From VFMC01 sp046331225 (lineage in GTDB: Bacteria; Actinomycetota; Acidimicrobiia; Acidimicrobiales; Ilumatobacteraceae), in contig JAXLRF010000016.1 of NCBI GenBank assembly GCA_046331225.1, forward strand, positions 37,129 through 101,128: DNA of 64,000 bases, read 5' to 3'. A program made the position numbers and the translations under genes. Shown here one piece after another: positions 45,501 to 54,200 of the stretch. The number at the start of each line of letters is the position of its first letter. Position 1 is the stretch's first letter. The notes beneath the pieces are model-generated. The model was given only the letters and a program-made list of their open reading frames with translations. It made no database searches and was not told the DNA's origin.

Positions 45501-46082
45501 GTGGTCCTGGATCTCGACGAAGAGGTGGTCCTTGCCGAAGATCTCCTGCAGCCGGCCGGCCTTGTCGAGTGCGCCCTTCTCGTCGCCGTTGAGCAGGCTC
45601 TGCAGCACGTGGCCGCCGAGGCAACCGGTCGTGGCGATCAGGCCGTGGTGGTACTTCTCGAGCAGCTCCCAGTCGATGCGGGGCTTGTAGTAGTAGCCCT
45701 CCATGAACGCGAGGCTCGCGAGCTGGATGAGGTTGCGGTAGCCCTGGTCGGTCTCGGCCAGCAGCGTGAGGTGGTAGTAGAGCTTCTTGCCGCCCTCGGT
45801 GTCACCGCCGGAGTCGTCGACGCGGCCGCGCCGGGCGGGGCGCTCGGCTCGGCTGTCGTAGGCCATGTAGGCCTCGGTGCCGATGACCGGCTTGACGCCC
45901 TGCTTGCGGCACTCCTTGTAGAACTCGAGGACGCCGTACATGTTGCCGTGATCGGTGATGCCGAGCGCGGGCATGCCGTCGGACACCGCTTTGGCGACGA
46001 GCTCGTCGAGGCGCGCCGCCCCGTCGAGCATCGAGAACTCGGTGTGGACGTGGAGATGGGTGAACGAGTCGCCCAACGACAC
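42510..46082 (-). CDS. dnaE: DNA polymerase III alpha subunit DnaE1
   Basis: The 1190-aa product is the replicative C-family polymerase. It has an N-terminal PHP domain with intact metal-binding residues (HLHVHTEFS, ITDHGNM, GCLGGH, TNDSHYT), implying a built-in 3'-5' exonuclease as in mycobacterial DnaE1, then the catalytic PDIDMDFD aspartates, the fingers (GIHAAAVVI, MGVFQLESPPMR, DALRKAMGKK-like SLRKAMGKKS), tandem helix-hairpin-helix and a C-terminal OB fold (ITLGGVITNLARKFTKKGDQ). The start is GTG at 46082 with AGGGAGGGA directly upstream; a TTG at 46076 is an alternative. Confidence 0.97.
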   Translation of the reverse strand: MSLGDSFTHLHVHTEFSMLDGAARLDELVAKAVSDGMPALGITDHGNMYGVLEFYKECRKQGVKPVIGTEAYMAYDSRAERPARRGRVDDSGGDTEGGKKLYYHLTLLAETDQGYRNLIQLASLAFMEGYYYKPRIDWELLEKYHHGLIATTGCLGGHVLQSLLNGDEKGALDKAGRLQEIFGKDHLFVEIQDHGLSAQKDTNPKLIEIAKRIGAPLIATNDSHYTHQHDHEAHDALLCVQTSALLSDPKRFKFEGTEHYLKTAAEMRHLFREVPEACDNTLWVAERADVTIEFGKPQLPNFPIPEGFADDAAYLDFLTWEGAKMRWGDELPNAVIERIAYELQTIKNMGFASYFLIVWDLIKFAKDSGIRVGPGRGSAAGCAVAYCLRITELDPIKYDLLFERFLNPSRISMPDIDMDFDSRYRDRMINYAAERYGRDHVAQIITFGTIKARNAVRDAARVLGFPYGVGDKVAKAMPPLVMGRDTPLKYCFEEHPKYLDGYKAAQDLRAMYETDPDVKRVVDVAKGLEGLKRSDGIHAAAVVITKDPLTTYLPIQRKPEAGQPVAEAPVVTQFEMHGVEELGLLKMDFLGLRNLDVITDTVNMVRASKDPTFDIDAVPLDDQAVFALLGRGDTMGVFQLESPPMRALLRSMAPTSFEDVSAVLALYRPGPMSVNMHYDYADRKNGRQPVDFFHPDAEGVLGDTYGLMIYQESVMRVAQKFAGYSLAQADSLRKAMGKKSREVMAKERKAFEDGCEATGYGRTLGESLFDVIAKFADYAFNKSHTFGYGLVTYQTAYLKVHHPVEYLACLLTSVKSNLDKAAVYLSDCRAMGIKVLNPDINRSVMNFAALAPHGVPADVVLPVGSPGAITFGLSAIRNVGEGLVEQLLAERDANGPFESFHDFVERVPEPVLNKRTVESLIKAGAFDGFGVPRKGLLMVFEQIIDTTVVRRRERDQGVMSLFGDFSEAADSGFSERIAIPELEFDKGDRLKFEKEMLGLYVSDHPLLGVEAALRRKVDCSVADALEREDGAVITLGGVITNLARKFTKKGDQMAVFVLEDLDTGIECTVFPRVLMEQGHKLIDDAIVTVKGRIDKRDESRVGFMAQDVNIVESLDTGSSLPLHLKVPAAALSELKIHQLRRILRDHPGESMVYLHIGQGKVLRLADEFCVDLDRVVPELRVALGHDAVML

Positions 46083-46234
46083 TCCCTCCCTTCAGATCGA
46101 CCGGAACGCACTGCTTCGGCGCTCATCCGGCGGCGCCGTGCGGCGCCTGCGCCACCCGACGACCCCGGAGAGTCACACCGATGTGATTCGAGCGACGTTA
46201 GCCGCGGTGTCCCCCGGCGCGCAGCCCGCGTGCG

Positions 46235-46738
46235 TCACAGGTAGGTGCCGGGACGCTCGTTCGGCGGAGGGCCCTGCATCGCGCCGGGCGGGAGCTGGCG
46301 CATCTGCTCGAGCTGCTGGCGGGCGGCGAGCTGCTGGGCGAACAGCGTGGCCTGGATGCCGTGGAACAGGCCTTCGAGCCAGCCGACCAGCTGGGCCTTG
46401 GCGATCCGCAGCTCGGAGTCCGACGGGATCTCGCCGTCCTTGAACGGCAGCGCCAGGTTGCGCAGCTCGTCCTGCAGGTCGGGCGACAGCGCCTCGCTGA
46501 GCTCGACGATCGAGCGCTCGTAGATCTCGGCGAGCCGCTCGCGGCTGGCCTCGTCGAGCGGCGCCTGGCGGACCTCTTCGAGGAGTTGCTTCACCATCGA
46601 GCCGATGCGCATCACCTTCGCCGGCTCGGAGACGGTCTCGACCGGCTGCTCGCCCTCGGAACCGCCGGGACCGAACCCGACGAGTTCGCCGCGCTCGACC
46701 TGCGGCGCATCGGAGGGGGGACGGGACTGATCGGACAT
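46235..46738 (-). CDS. bpa: Bacterial proteasome activator Bpa
   Basis: Bpa (also PafE) is an ATP-independent ring that opens the 20S proteasome gate. The 167-aa product matches DUF2587: a disordered N-terminus, KVMRIGSMVKQLLEEVRQAPLDEASRERLAEIYERS, AKAQLVGWLEGLFHGIQATLFAQQ, and a C-terminal GTYL that corresponds to the GQYL gate-opening tail. A proteasome is therefore expected in this organism, though its genes are not in the window. GAGG six bases before the ATG at 46738 supports the start. Confidence 0.92.
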   Translation of the reverse strand: MSDQSRPPSDAPQVERGELVGFGPGGSEGEQPVETVSEPAKVMRIGSMVKQLLEEVRQAPLDEASRERLAEIYERSIVELSEALSPDLQDELRNLALPFKDGEIPSDSELRIAKAQLVGWLEGLFHGIQATLFAQQLAARQQLEQMRQLPPGAMQGPPPNERPGTYL

Positions 46739-46771
46739 GGGGACCTCGTGGCGGGATCGAGGCGGCCGGTG

Positions 46772-47878
46772 CTAGGCGCCGGCCGCGATGAGCGGAACAT
46801 ACACCTCGGCCGAGGTGAGCGATCCATGCCGGCAGACGAGCTCGAAGGGCCCCGAGTCGGCGGGATCGTGGAAGCTGACGTCGTCGCGTGCGACGAGGGC
46901 GACATCGCCGAGACGTGACTGCACGGGGGGCGGGACGACCGGGCCGAACCACCGCTCGTCGAGTGTCTGCTCGCGGGTGACCACCCAGGCGACGTCGCCG
47001 TGCGACTCGGTCGCCGCGGCGGCCAGGTCGACAGCGGCACCCGAGCGGGCGTGCAGCCAGCGGAACCGGCCCTCGCCCGAACCGTGGTGCACCAGTCGCT
47101 GCACGCCGGCGTCGAGGGTGACGATGCGGTCGGCCACGTGCACCTGACCGTGGTCGGCGGTGACGACCAGCGCGGCGCCGGGCGGCAGTACGGCGATCAC
47201 GTCGGCGACGAGACGGTCGGCGGTGACGAGCTCGGCGTCGTAGAACGGCCCGAAGCCGCGCTCGTGGGCGACCTTGTCGATGCCGTCGTAGTACGCATAC
47301 ACGAACGGTGCCCCGGCGCGGAGCTGTTCACCCACGATCACCGGCAGGCTCGACGCGACGCGCCACCCGACCGGGTCGCAGCCCCGCAGGTGCGCGGTCG
47401 AGAACGCACTGCGCTCGAGGTCGGCCTTGCTGACCACCGGCACCCGCTCGCTCATGAACGGCGCGAAGGGTTGCAGCCGCTCGGGTTCGTGGATGCGCCG
47501 CGCGTCGCCCGGGCCGTCGGTCGCCCACCGGAGCACGTTGAGGATGTCGCCCCCGACGTCGATGCGGTAGCCGATCAGACCGTGCTCGCCCGGTGTGAGG
47601 CCGGTGGTGATCGACGTGAGCGCGGTGGCCGTGGTGGTGGGCGCCACGGTGGTGATCGGGCCGCCGATCATGCCCGCCATCGCCGGCGCCAGGTGGGTGC
47701 GCACCTGCAATTGCTCCCAGCCGAGGCCGTCGACCACCAGCAGCACCACCTGGCGCGCCTCGGCCGCAACGGCGGGGATCCAGTCGGGTCGGCGAGCGCC
47801 ACGCGGCCCGAGGAAGGCCGGGACGAGGCCACGCACGTTGGGCCCGCTGTACTGGGGGATGATCGGAGCGGTCGTCAC
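46772..47878 (-). CDS. Alkaline phosphatase-superfamily phosphodiesterase (nucleotide pyrophosphatase type)
   Basis: The 368-aa product has the two-metal pattern of the alkaline phosphatase superfamily: LLVVDGLGWE (first Asp), TTTATALTSITTGLTPGEHGLIGY (nucleophile Thr region), YYDGIDKVAHERG and TADHGQVHV. It is similar to nucleotide pyrophosphatase/phosphodiesterase proteins; the substrate is unknown. No signal peptide is seen. The GTG at 47878 (MTTAPIIPQYSG) was chosen; a GTG three codons upstream (47887) is possible, and the open frame to 48370 is antisense to the Rrf2 gene. Confidence 0.85.
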   Translation of the reverse strand: MTTAPIIPQYSGPNVRGLVPAFLGPRGARRPDWIPAVAAEARQVVLLVVDGLGWEQLQVRTHLAPAMAGMIGGPITTVAPTTTATALTSITTGLTPGEHGLIGYRIDVGGDILNVLRWATDGPGDARRIHEPERLQPFAPFMSERVPVVSKADLERSAFSTAHLRGCDPVGWRVASSLPVIVGEQLRAGAPFVYAYYDGIDKVAHERGFGPFYDAELVTADRLVADVIAVLPPGAALVVTADHGQVHVADRIVTLDAGVQRLVHHGSGEGRFRWLHARSGAAVDLAAAATESHGDVAWVVTREQTLDERWFGPVVPPPVQSRLGDVALVARDDVSFHDPADSGPFELVCRHGSLTSAEVYVPLIAAGA

Positions 47879-47980
47879 GGCCCGCACAGTCCACCATCTC
47901 GCCGGGCCGATCGCCAACCATCCCCTGCGCGGGCGAACGGGCCCCATGCGGCGCAGCGGTGTTCGCCGGTCGGCAGCCAC

Positions 47981-47986
47981 TACGCT
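47981..47986 (+). promoter_or_regulatory. -10 element of a probable leaderless promoter for the Rrf2 regulator
   Basis: TACGCT fits TANNNT and lies six bases before the ATG at 47993; no Shine-Dalgarno is present. Confidence 0.5.
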
Positions 47987-47992
47987 GACGCC

Positions 47993-48466
47993 ATGCGAGT
48001 GTCGAGCAAAGGGGACTACGCCTGCCGGGCGCTGCTGTCGCTCACACTCCACGCGAGCGACCCCGGGCCGACGAGCGTGCGCGACATCGCCGAGCGCACC
48101 GCGATCCCCCAGCCCTACCTCGAGCAGATCCTGCTGGCGCTGAAGGGCGCCGGGCTGGTGCGGTCCAAGCGGGGCGTCGGCGGCGGCTACGTGCTCGCCC
48201 GGCCCCCCGAGGACATCCGGCTCAGCGAGATCCTGTCGGCGGTCGACGGGCCGATCTCGCTCGGCGATTTCGGCGATCCGCACCAGGACGGCTCGTGCGA
48301 CCACGAGGGCCAATGCGTGCTCTACGCGATCTGGAAGCTCGCCGGCGAGCACATGCGGCAGCTGTTGCACGGCTTCACGCTCGCCGAGGTGGCCGAGGTG
48401 GCCGAGGGGCGGGCTGCGTGGCCCGATCGCGCGTCGATCGTCGCCGCGCTCGTCGATCCCGTCTGA
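47993..48466 (+). CDS. Rrf2 family transcriptional regulator
   Basis: The 157-aa protein has the Rrf2 winged helix-turn-helix (MRVSSKGDYACRALLSL, TSVRDIAERTAIPQPYLEQILLALKGAGLVRSKRGVGGGYVLAR) and the dimer helix. The cluster-binding loop DGSCDHEGQCVLYAIW has Cys102 and Cys108 but the third Cys of IscR/NsrR-type [Fe-S] regulators is replaced (Trp at the expected place); Cys11 is the only other one. It may bind a cluster with a different third ligand or sense redox by two thiols. Targets are unknown; the divergent phosphodiesterase gene is a candidate. Confidence 0.9.
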   Translation: MRVSSKGDYACRALLSLTLHASDPGPTSVRDIAERTAIPQPYLEQILLALKGAGLVRSKRGVGGGYVLARPPEDIRLSEILSAVDGPISLGDFGDPHQDGSCDHEGQCVLYAIWKLAGEHMRQLLHGFTLAEVAEVAEGRAAWPDRASIVAALVDPV

Positions 48467-48478
48467 CGGACTCCGACC

Positions 48479-48504
48479 CCTGACGCGTCAGGTCGCGTCA
48501 GGTC
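48479..48504. repeat. 14-bp palindrome overlapping a 10-bp tandem repeat at a convergent gene junction
   Basis: CCTGACGCGTCAGG (48479-48492) is a perfect palindrome. It overlaps two head-to-tail copies of GCGTCAGGTC (48485-48504). The region separates the Rrf2 regulator and rluD, which converge, and includes the rluD stop codon. It may be part of a terminator. Confidence 0.5.
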
Positions 48505-49469
48505 TCGTCGGTGTCGAGGGGCTCGAGCTCGTCGTCGTCGGCCGGACCGAGCTGGTCGAGCACCAGCTGCAGGTCGTCGGGCAGCGGCGAGTCGAACCGC
48601 ATCGTCACCCCCGTCGCCGGGTGACGGAACTCGAGCGTCGCCGCGTGCAGGAACGGGCGCGCCGGGCGCAGCGCCGACCGGGCCCCGCCGTAGGTGCCGT
48701 CCCCCACGACGGGATGGCCGATCGCCGCGAGGTGCACACGGATCTGGTGGGTGCGACCGGTCTCGAGCCGGCACTCCAGCTCGGCGACGTCGGCCACCTG
48801 TCGGTAGGTGTGCAGCACGCGGTAGTGCGTGCGCGCCGCCTTGCCGTCGACCACGACCGCCATGCGCATCGGATCGCGATGGTCGCGGCCGATCGGGGCG
48901 TCGATCACCCCCGTGGGGTTCGCCGGACGCCCCCACACGAGCGTGCGGTACCGACGGCCGACGTCGCGGTTGGCCAGGGCGGCGACGAGCCGGTCGTAGG
49001 CGAGGTCGGTGCGGGCCACGACGAGCAGCCCCGAGGTGCCGACGTCGAGCCGGTGGACGATGCCGGGTCGGCCCTCCTGCCCGATCGACGCGACGTCGGG
49101 GAACCGTGCCAGCAAACCGTTGACGAGCGTCCCGTCGGGGTTGCCCGCACCGGGGTGCACCACCAGACCGGCGGGTTTGTCGACGACGATCACGTGGTCG
49201 TCGGCGTGGACCACCTCGAACTCGACCGACGGGTCGGGCTGCGGTGCGACGGGCTGCGGCAGCTTCGAGGGGTCGATCACCACGTGCTGGCCCTCGGTGA
49301 GCCGCACCTTGCCGCTGGTGGTGACGACGCCGTCGACGAACGCACCGCCGGCTGCCACCAGCGACGAGGCATCGGCGCGGCTGGCACCGGTGACGAGGCT
49401 GACGATCCGGTCGAGCCGCTCACCGGCCAGCGCGGCCGGCACCTCCTCGTGCACGAGGTCGTCGCTCAC
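48498..49469 (-). CDS. rluD: RluA/RluD family 23S rRNA pseudouridine synthase
   Basis: The 323-aa enzyme has an N-terminal S4 RNA-binding domain (ERLDRIVSLVTGASRADASSLVAAG) and the catalytic domain with HRLDVGTSGLL, whose Asp is the nucleophile, plus RRYRTLVWG and LETGRTHQIRVHL. The GTG start at 49469 overlaps the lspA stop (GTGA); upstream codons belong to lspA. The order ileS, DksA-like, lspA, rluD, dnaE matches Streptomyces. Assignment to RluD rather than another RluA-type is by context. Confidence 0.93.
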   Translation of the reverse strand: MSDDLVHEEVPAALAGERLDRIVSLVTGASRADASSLVAAGGAFVDGVVTTSGKVRLTEGQHVVIDPSKLPQPVAPQPDPSVEFEVVHADDHVIVVDKPAGLVVHPGAGNPDGTLVNGLLARFPDVASIGQEGRPGIVHRLDVGTSGLLVVARTDLAYDRLVAALANRDVGRRYRTLVWGRPANPTGVIDAPIGRDHRDPMRMAVVVDGKAARTHYRVLHTYRQVADVAELECRLETGRTHQIRVHLAAIGHPVVGDGTYGGARSALRPARPFLHAATLEFRHPATGVTMRFDSPLPDDLQLVLDQLGPADDDELEPLDTDET

Positions 49470-50035
49470 GGCGTGTCCTCGACGAGGGGCGGGTGCGTGT
49501 GCGTCGGCGAGGCGGGGCGGCCGTCGAGCAGCGACGCCAACGCGAACACCACGGCACCGACCGTCACGCCCATGTCGGCGACGTTGAAGATCGGGAACCA
49601 CTGGAAGTCGATGAAGTCGACGACGGCCCCGTGCAGCCAGCCGTCACCACGGAACAGGCGGTCGACCAGGTTGCCGATCGCCCCGCCGATCAGCAGACCG
49701 GCGGCGTAGCGGGCGAGCCGGTGCTGGACGTGCGACGCGCCGACGACGAGCACGATCACGACCAGCACGGCCAGCAACGCGATCACCGGGCCGAGGCCCT
49801 GGCCGCGAGAGAACGCCATGCCGGTGTTGTACGACAGGTTCCACTGCAGGGTCCACAGGACGTGGATCTCGCGGCCGTCGGACAGTTCGTTCACCGCCCA
49901 GTGCTTGGTGATCTGGTCGAGCACCACGATCACCGCGGCGATGGCGAGGCTGAGCGGGGCGATGCTGACGCGCCGGCGCGGCCTCGGCGCCGCGGCGGCG
50001 TCGGGCGTCGAGGGCTCGTCGGCGGGATCCATCAT
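49466..50035 (-). CDS. lspA: Lipoprotein signal peptidase LspA
   Basis: LspA cleaves prolipoprotein signal peptides in the membrane. The 189-aa product has four membrane helices, with the catalytic aspartates in GNLVDRLFRG and FNVADMGVTVG and the conserved VLDQITKHW and WNLSYNTGMAF blocks. A Pro/Ala-rich stretch of about 30 residues precedes the first helix. The ATG at 50035 overlaps the stop of the DksA-like gene (ATGA); a second ATG follows immediately. Lipoprotein substrates in the window include EfeO, the cupredoxin protein and the DUF3048 protein. Confidence 0.95.
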   Translation of the reverse strand: MMDPADEPSTPDAAAAPRPRRRVSIAPLSLAIAAVIVVLDQITKHWAVNELSDGREIHVLWTLQWNLSYNTGMAFSRGQGLGPVIALLAVLVVIVLVVGASHVQHRLARYAAGLLIGGAIGNLVDRLFRGDGWLHGAVVDFIDFQWFPIFNVADMGVTVGAVVFALASLLDGRPASPTHTHPPLVEDTP

Positions 50036-51174
50036 CGACGGCCGATGCCGCCGACCTTCTCCTCGACGAGCACCGTGGCCCACGGGATCGCCTCGAGCCG
50101 TTCGCGCGGGATCGGGCGGCCACTCTCGACCGAGTAGCCGTAGGTGCCGGCGGCGAGGCGCTCGAGTGCGGCGTCGATGTCGACCACCATCTGGCGGGCC
50201 TGCGCCGACAGCGCGAGGTCGCGCTCGCGCTCGACCACCATCGTGTCGCCTTCACCGCCTTCGTCGTCGAACTGCACGTCGCCCATCTCCTGCTCCTCGA
50301 TCAGCGCGTTGGCCTCGTCCTCGAGACGTGCGGCCTGACCGGTGAGCGCCTCGCGTTCTTCGAGCAGCAGGGCGCGCTGGGCGAGCAGCCACTTGGCGTC
50401 GAAGTCCTTGGTGTAGGAGATGCCTTCCTTGGTGACGCCCTTGACGGGCGGGATCGGCTGGGTGGCGGGTGCGGTGGGCTCGGGCTTCTTGGGCGCGGGC
50501 TTGGGGGCGGGGGCGGACTCGGCGGCGGGGGCGGCCGTGTCGGGCGAGGCCTTGGCGGACTTCGCTGCGGCGGGAGAGGTTCGGGGCACGGGGGTGGACT
50601 CGGGTTTCGTGGCGGGGGGACGGGCGGGGGGTTCGGCGGGTGCCGGGGGCACGGCGGCCTTGGTACCCGACTTCGCGGGTGCCGACGCATGCTTCGTGGC
50701 CGGTGCCGGTGCTGCGGGCGCGGGCGCCTTGGCAGCCTGCTTCGTGGGGGCCGCCGCAGGGGCGGGCTTGGCGGCCTTGGCCGGTGCCGAGGCCTGGGTG
50801 GCCTTGGCGGGGGTGGTCTTGGCCGGCGCCTTGGCCGGGGCGGGGGTGGCCTTGGCCGGCGCCTTGGCGGGGGTGGCCTTGGCCGGTGCCTTGGTGGCCG
50901 TGGCCTTGGTCGGGGCGGCCTTGGCGGTGGCGGCCTTGGCCGGTGCCTTGGACGCCGTGGCCTTGGTGGGGGCGGCCTTGGACGCTGCGGCCTTCACCGG
51001 CGCCTTGGTCGCGGCGGCCTTGGTGGCCTTGGCGGGGGTGGCCTTGGCGGTGGCCTTCGCCGGTGCCGCCTTGGCGGGGGCGGCCGATCTGGCCGTGGAC
51101 GACGAGGGTGCCGGGGCCGCGGCCGCCTTCTTGGCGGGCTGCTGCTTCGCGGATGCCTGCTTGGCTGTGGCCAT
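50032..51174 (-). CDS. DksA/TraR-like protein with degenerate zinc finger and long Ala/Lys/Pro-rich N-terminus
   Basis: The 380-aa product has two parts. Residues 2 to about 255 are almost wholly Ala, Lys, Pro and Thr, with dozens of (T/P)(A)KA(P/T)-type repeats, similar in composition to histone H1-like tails. Residues 260-380 form a DksA/TraR coiled coil (RALLLEEREALTGQAARLEDEANAL, SAQARQMVVDIDAALERLAAGTYG) and the finger region YGYSVESGRPIPRERLEAIPWATVLVEE. All four zinc cysteines of the usual GxCxxCG...ClxC pattern are replaced (Ser, Ser, Leu, Glu). The start is ATG at 51174, with GGAGGTG seven bases upstream. It is probably a nucleoid- or polymerase-associated protein; function is inferred only. 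Confidence 0.82.
   Translation of the reverse strand: MATAKQASAKQQPAKKAAAAPAPSSSTARSAAPAKAAPAKATAKATPAKATKAAATKAPVKAAASKAAPTKATASKAPAKAATAKAAPTKATATKAPAKATPAKAPAKATPAPAKAPAKTTPAKATQASAPAKAAKPAPAAAPTKQAAKAPAPAAPAPATKHASAPAKSGTKAAVPPAPAEPPARPPATKPESTPVPRTSPAAAKSAKASPDTAAPAAESAPAPKPAPKKPEPTAPATQPIPPVKGVTKEGISYTKDFDAKWLLAQRALLLEEREALTGQAARLEDEANALIEEQEMGDVQFDDEGGEGDTMVVERERDLALSAQARQMVVDIDAALERLAAGTYGYSVESGRPIPRERLEAIPWATVLVEEKVGGIGRR
50680..51130 (-). repeat. Low-complexity tandem coding repeats
   Basis: The DNA encoding the Ala/Lys/Pro tail consists of short degenerate repeats of the type GGCGGCCTTGG and GCCTTGGCCGGTGCC at 9-, 12- and 18-bp spacings. Such DNA is prone to length change by slippage or recombination, and to assembly error. 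Confidence 0.7.
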
Positions 51175-51260
51175 TGGGGTGCACCTCCATCGACCGGAAC
51201 GAACGGCGGATGTTATCCGCACGACCGCCCGATGGGGGGCACCCCACGCAGGTCACACGG

Positions 51261-54200
51261 TCAGGCCTTGGCCACCGTGATCGTGATCGGCTCGCCGTCG
51301 AGCTCGGCGTTCGGATCGCCGGTGGCATCGAAGGTCACCGAGGTCGCCAGGGTCTCGGCGGCGACGAACGACTGGTGCGGCGCCACCTGGCGGCGTAGCG
51401 ACTCGGGCACGCCGACGGCGAGCGTGATCCGGTCGCCGACCGCGAGCCCGGCGTCGCGGCGGGCCTGCTGCACGAGGCGCACGAGATCGCGAGCCGCGCC
51501 CTCGGCCTCGAGCTCGGGCGTGACCTCGGTGTCGAGCAGCACCACGCCGGCGCCACCGCTGAGCGAGGTGCTGGCGCCGTCGCCGGCGACCACGAGCTTC
51601 AGCTGGTACTCCCCCGGCTGCAGCTCGATGCCACCGGCCACCACGGTGTCGCCCTCCTGGCGCCAGTCGCCGCTCTTCACGGCCTTGATCACCTGCTGGG
51701 TCTGACCGCCGAGGCGCGGGCCGAGCGCGGCCGGCACCACCTGCAGCTCGTGGGTGGCCACCGACGCGACGTCGTCGGTGAGCTGCAGCGCCTTCACGTT
51801 CACCTCGTCGGCGATGAGGCTCGTGAACGCGTCGAGCCGGGCCGCACCGGGCACGGCGACGGTGAGGCTGGCGAGCGGCAGGCGCACGCGGCGCTGGTGG
51901 GCCTTGCGCACGCGCAGCGTGGCCGAGCACACGTCGCGGGCGAGGTCCATGGTGGCGACCAGGTCGTCGTCGGCGGGCAGGCTCGACGCCTCGGGCCAGT
52001 CGGTGAGATGCACGCTGCGCTCGCCCGTCAACTGTCGGTACACGGCCTCGGTGGTGAGCGGCAGCAACGGCGCGGCCACCCGGCACAGGACGTCGAGCAC
52101 GGTGTGGAGCGTGTCGATCGCGGCCTGCTCCCCCGCCCAGAACCGGTCACGGCTGCGGCGCACGTACCAGTTGGTGAGCACGTCGAGGAAGGTGCGCACG
52201 CTGTTGCACGCGGCGAACAGGTCGTACACGTCCATCTGCGCGGTGACGTCGCGGACGAGGTCGTGGGTCTTCGCGAGCACGTAGCGGTCGAGCACGTCGG
52301 TCGAGTCGGTACGGAACTCCCCCGCACGTCCCTCGGCGTTGGCGTACAACGACAGGAAGTACCACGAGTTCCAGATCGGCAGCATCACCTGGCGCACCGT
52401 GTCGCGGATGCCGTCCTCGGTGACGGCGAGGTCGGTGCCGCGCAGGATCGACGAGCTGAGCAGGTACCAGCGCATCGCATCCGAGCCGTAGGTGTCGAAC
52501 ACCATCATCGGGTCCGGGTAGTTGCGCAGGCTCTTCGACATCTTCTGGCCGTCGTCACCGAGCACGATGCCGTGGCTCACGCAGGTGCTGAACGACGGGC
52601 GGTCGAACAACGCGGTGGCCAGCACGTGCAGCGTGTAGAACCAGCCACGCGTCTGGCCGATGTACTCGACGATGAAGTCGCCGGGATAGTGGCTGTCGAA
52701 CCACTCACGGTTCTCGAACGGGTAGTGCACCTGCGCGAAGGGCATGCTGCCGCTCTCGAACCAGCAGTCGAGCACCTCGGGCACCCGACGCATCATCGCC
52801 TTGCCGGTGGGGTCGTCGGGGTTGGGCCGCACGAGGTCGTCGACCTGCGGGCGGTGCAGGTCGGTGACCGTGACGCCGAAGTCGCGCTCGAGTTCCTCGA
52901 TCGAGCCGTAGCAGTCGACGCGCGGGTACTCGGGGTCGTCGCTCTTCCACACCGGGATCGGCGAGCCCCAGAACCGGTTGCGGCTGATGCTCCAGTCGCG
53001 TGCGTTGGCGAGCCACTTGCCGAAGCTGCCGTCCTTGATGTGCTCGGGCACCCAGGTGATCTGCTGGTTCAGCTCGACCATGCGGTCCTTGAACGCGGTG
53101 ACCTGCACGAACCACGAGCTGATCGCCCGGTACACGAGCGGCTCGGCGCAGCGCCAGCAGTGCGGGTACGAGTGCTGGTAGCTGTCGTGGCGCACCACCA
53201 CGCCACGGTCCTTCAGCTCCTTGATCACCATCGGGTTGGCGTCGAACACGTGCACGTGCGCCCACGGCGTGACCTCGCTCGTGTAGCGACCGTGCTCGTC
53301 CATCGGGCAGATCGTCGGGATGCCGACGGCGTTGCAGACGTTCTGGTCGTCCTCACCGAAGCCCGGCGCCATGTGCACCACACCGGTGCCGTCCTCGGTG
53401 CTGACGAAGTCGGCGGCCAGCACGTGGAAGGCGTTCGGCGTGTCGGCGAAGAACGGGAACAGCGGCACATACTTGCGACCGACCAGGTCGGCGCCGCTGA
53501 GGGTGCCCACCTGCGTCGCGTTCGCGAGCTCGCGCTCGTAGGCGCCGAGCCGGCTCTCGGCGACGATGTAGCGCTGCCCGTCCTCCTCCATCACCGCGTA
53601 GTCGATGTCGGGGCCGACGGCGAGCGCGAGGTTGCTCGGCAGGGTCCACGGCGTGGTGGTCCAGGCGAGGATCTTCTCGCCGGTCTCGAGCTGGAACGCC
53701 ACCGTGAGCGCCGGGTCCTGGCGGTCGCGGTACACGTCGTCCATGCGGGTCTCGGTGTTGCTGAGCGGCGTCTCGCAGCGCCAGCAGTACGCGAGCACGC
53801 GGAAGCCCTCGTAGATCAGCCCCTTGTCCCACAACGACTTGAAGGCCCACATGACGCTCTCCATGTACGGGAGGTCGAGGGTCTTGTAGTCGTTCTCGAA
53901 GTCGACCCAGCGCGCCTGACGGGTGACGTACCGGTGCCAGTCGTCGGTGAAGCGGAGCACGCTGGTGCGGCACGCGTCGTTGAACTTGTCGATGCCGAAC
54001 GCCGTGATCTCGGGGTGGCCGCTGACGCCGAGTTCCTTCTCGACCACGGTCTCGGCGGGCAAGCCGTGGCAGTCCCATCCGAACCGCCGGTGCACCTGCT
54101 GGCCGCGCATCGTGCGGTAGCGCGGCACGGCGTCCTTCACGAACCCGGTGAGCAGGTGGCCGTAGTGCGGCAGCCCGTTGGCGAAGGGCGGGCCGTCGTA

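Noticed and set aside
42846..46244. Very long open frame (1132 codons) on the plus strand opposite dnaE
   Set aside because: Composition is Val/Arg/His/Gly-rich with no domain, as expected for the antisense shadow of a high-GC gene; dnaE on the other strand has every family motif.
50032..51174. DksA-like gene as a pseudogene
   Set aside because: The frame is intact, has a strong ribosome site, sits in the conserved ileS-lspA position and is coupled to lspA, so loss of the cysteines looks like divergence rather than decay.
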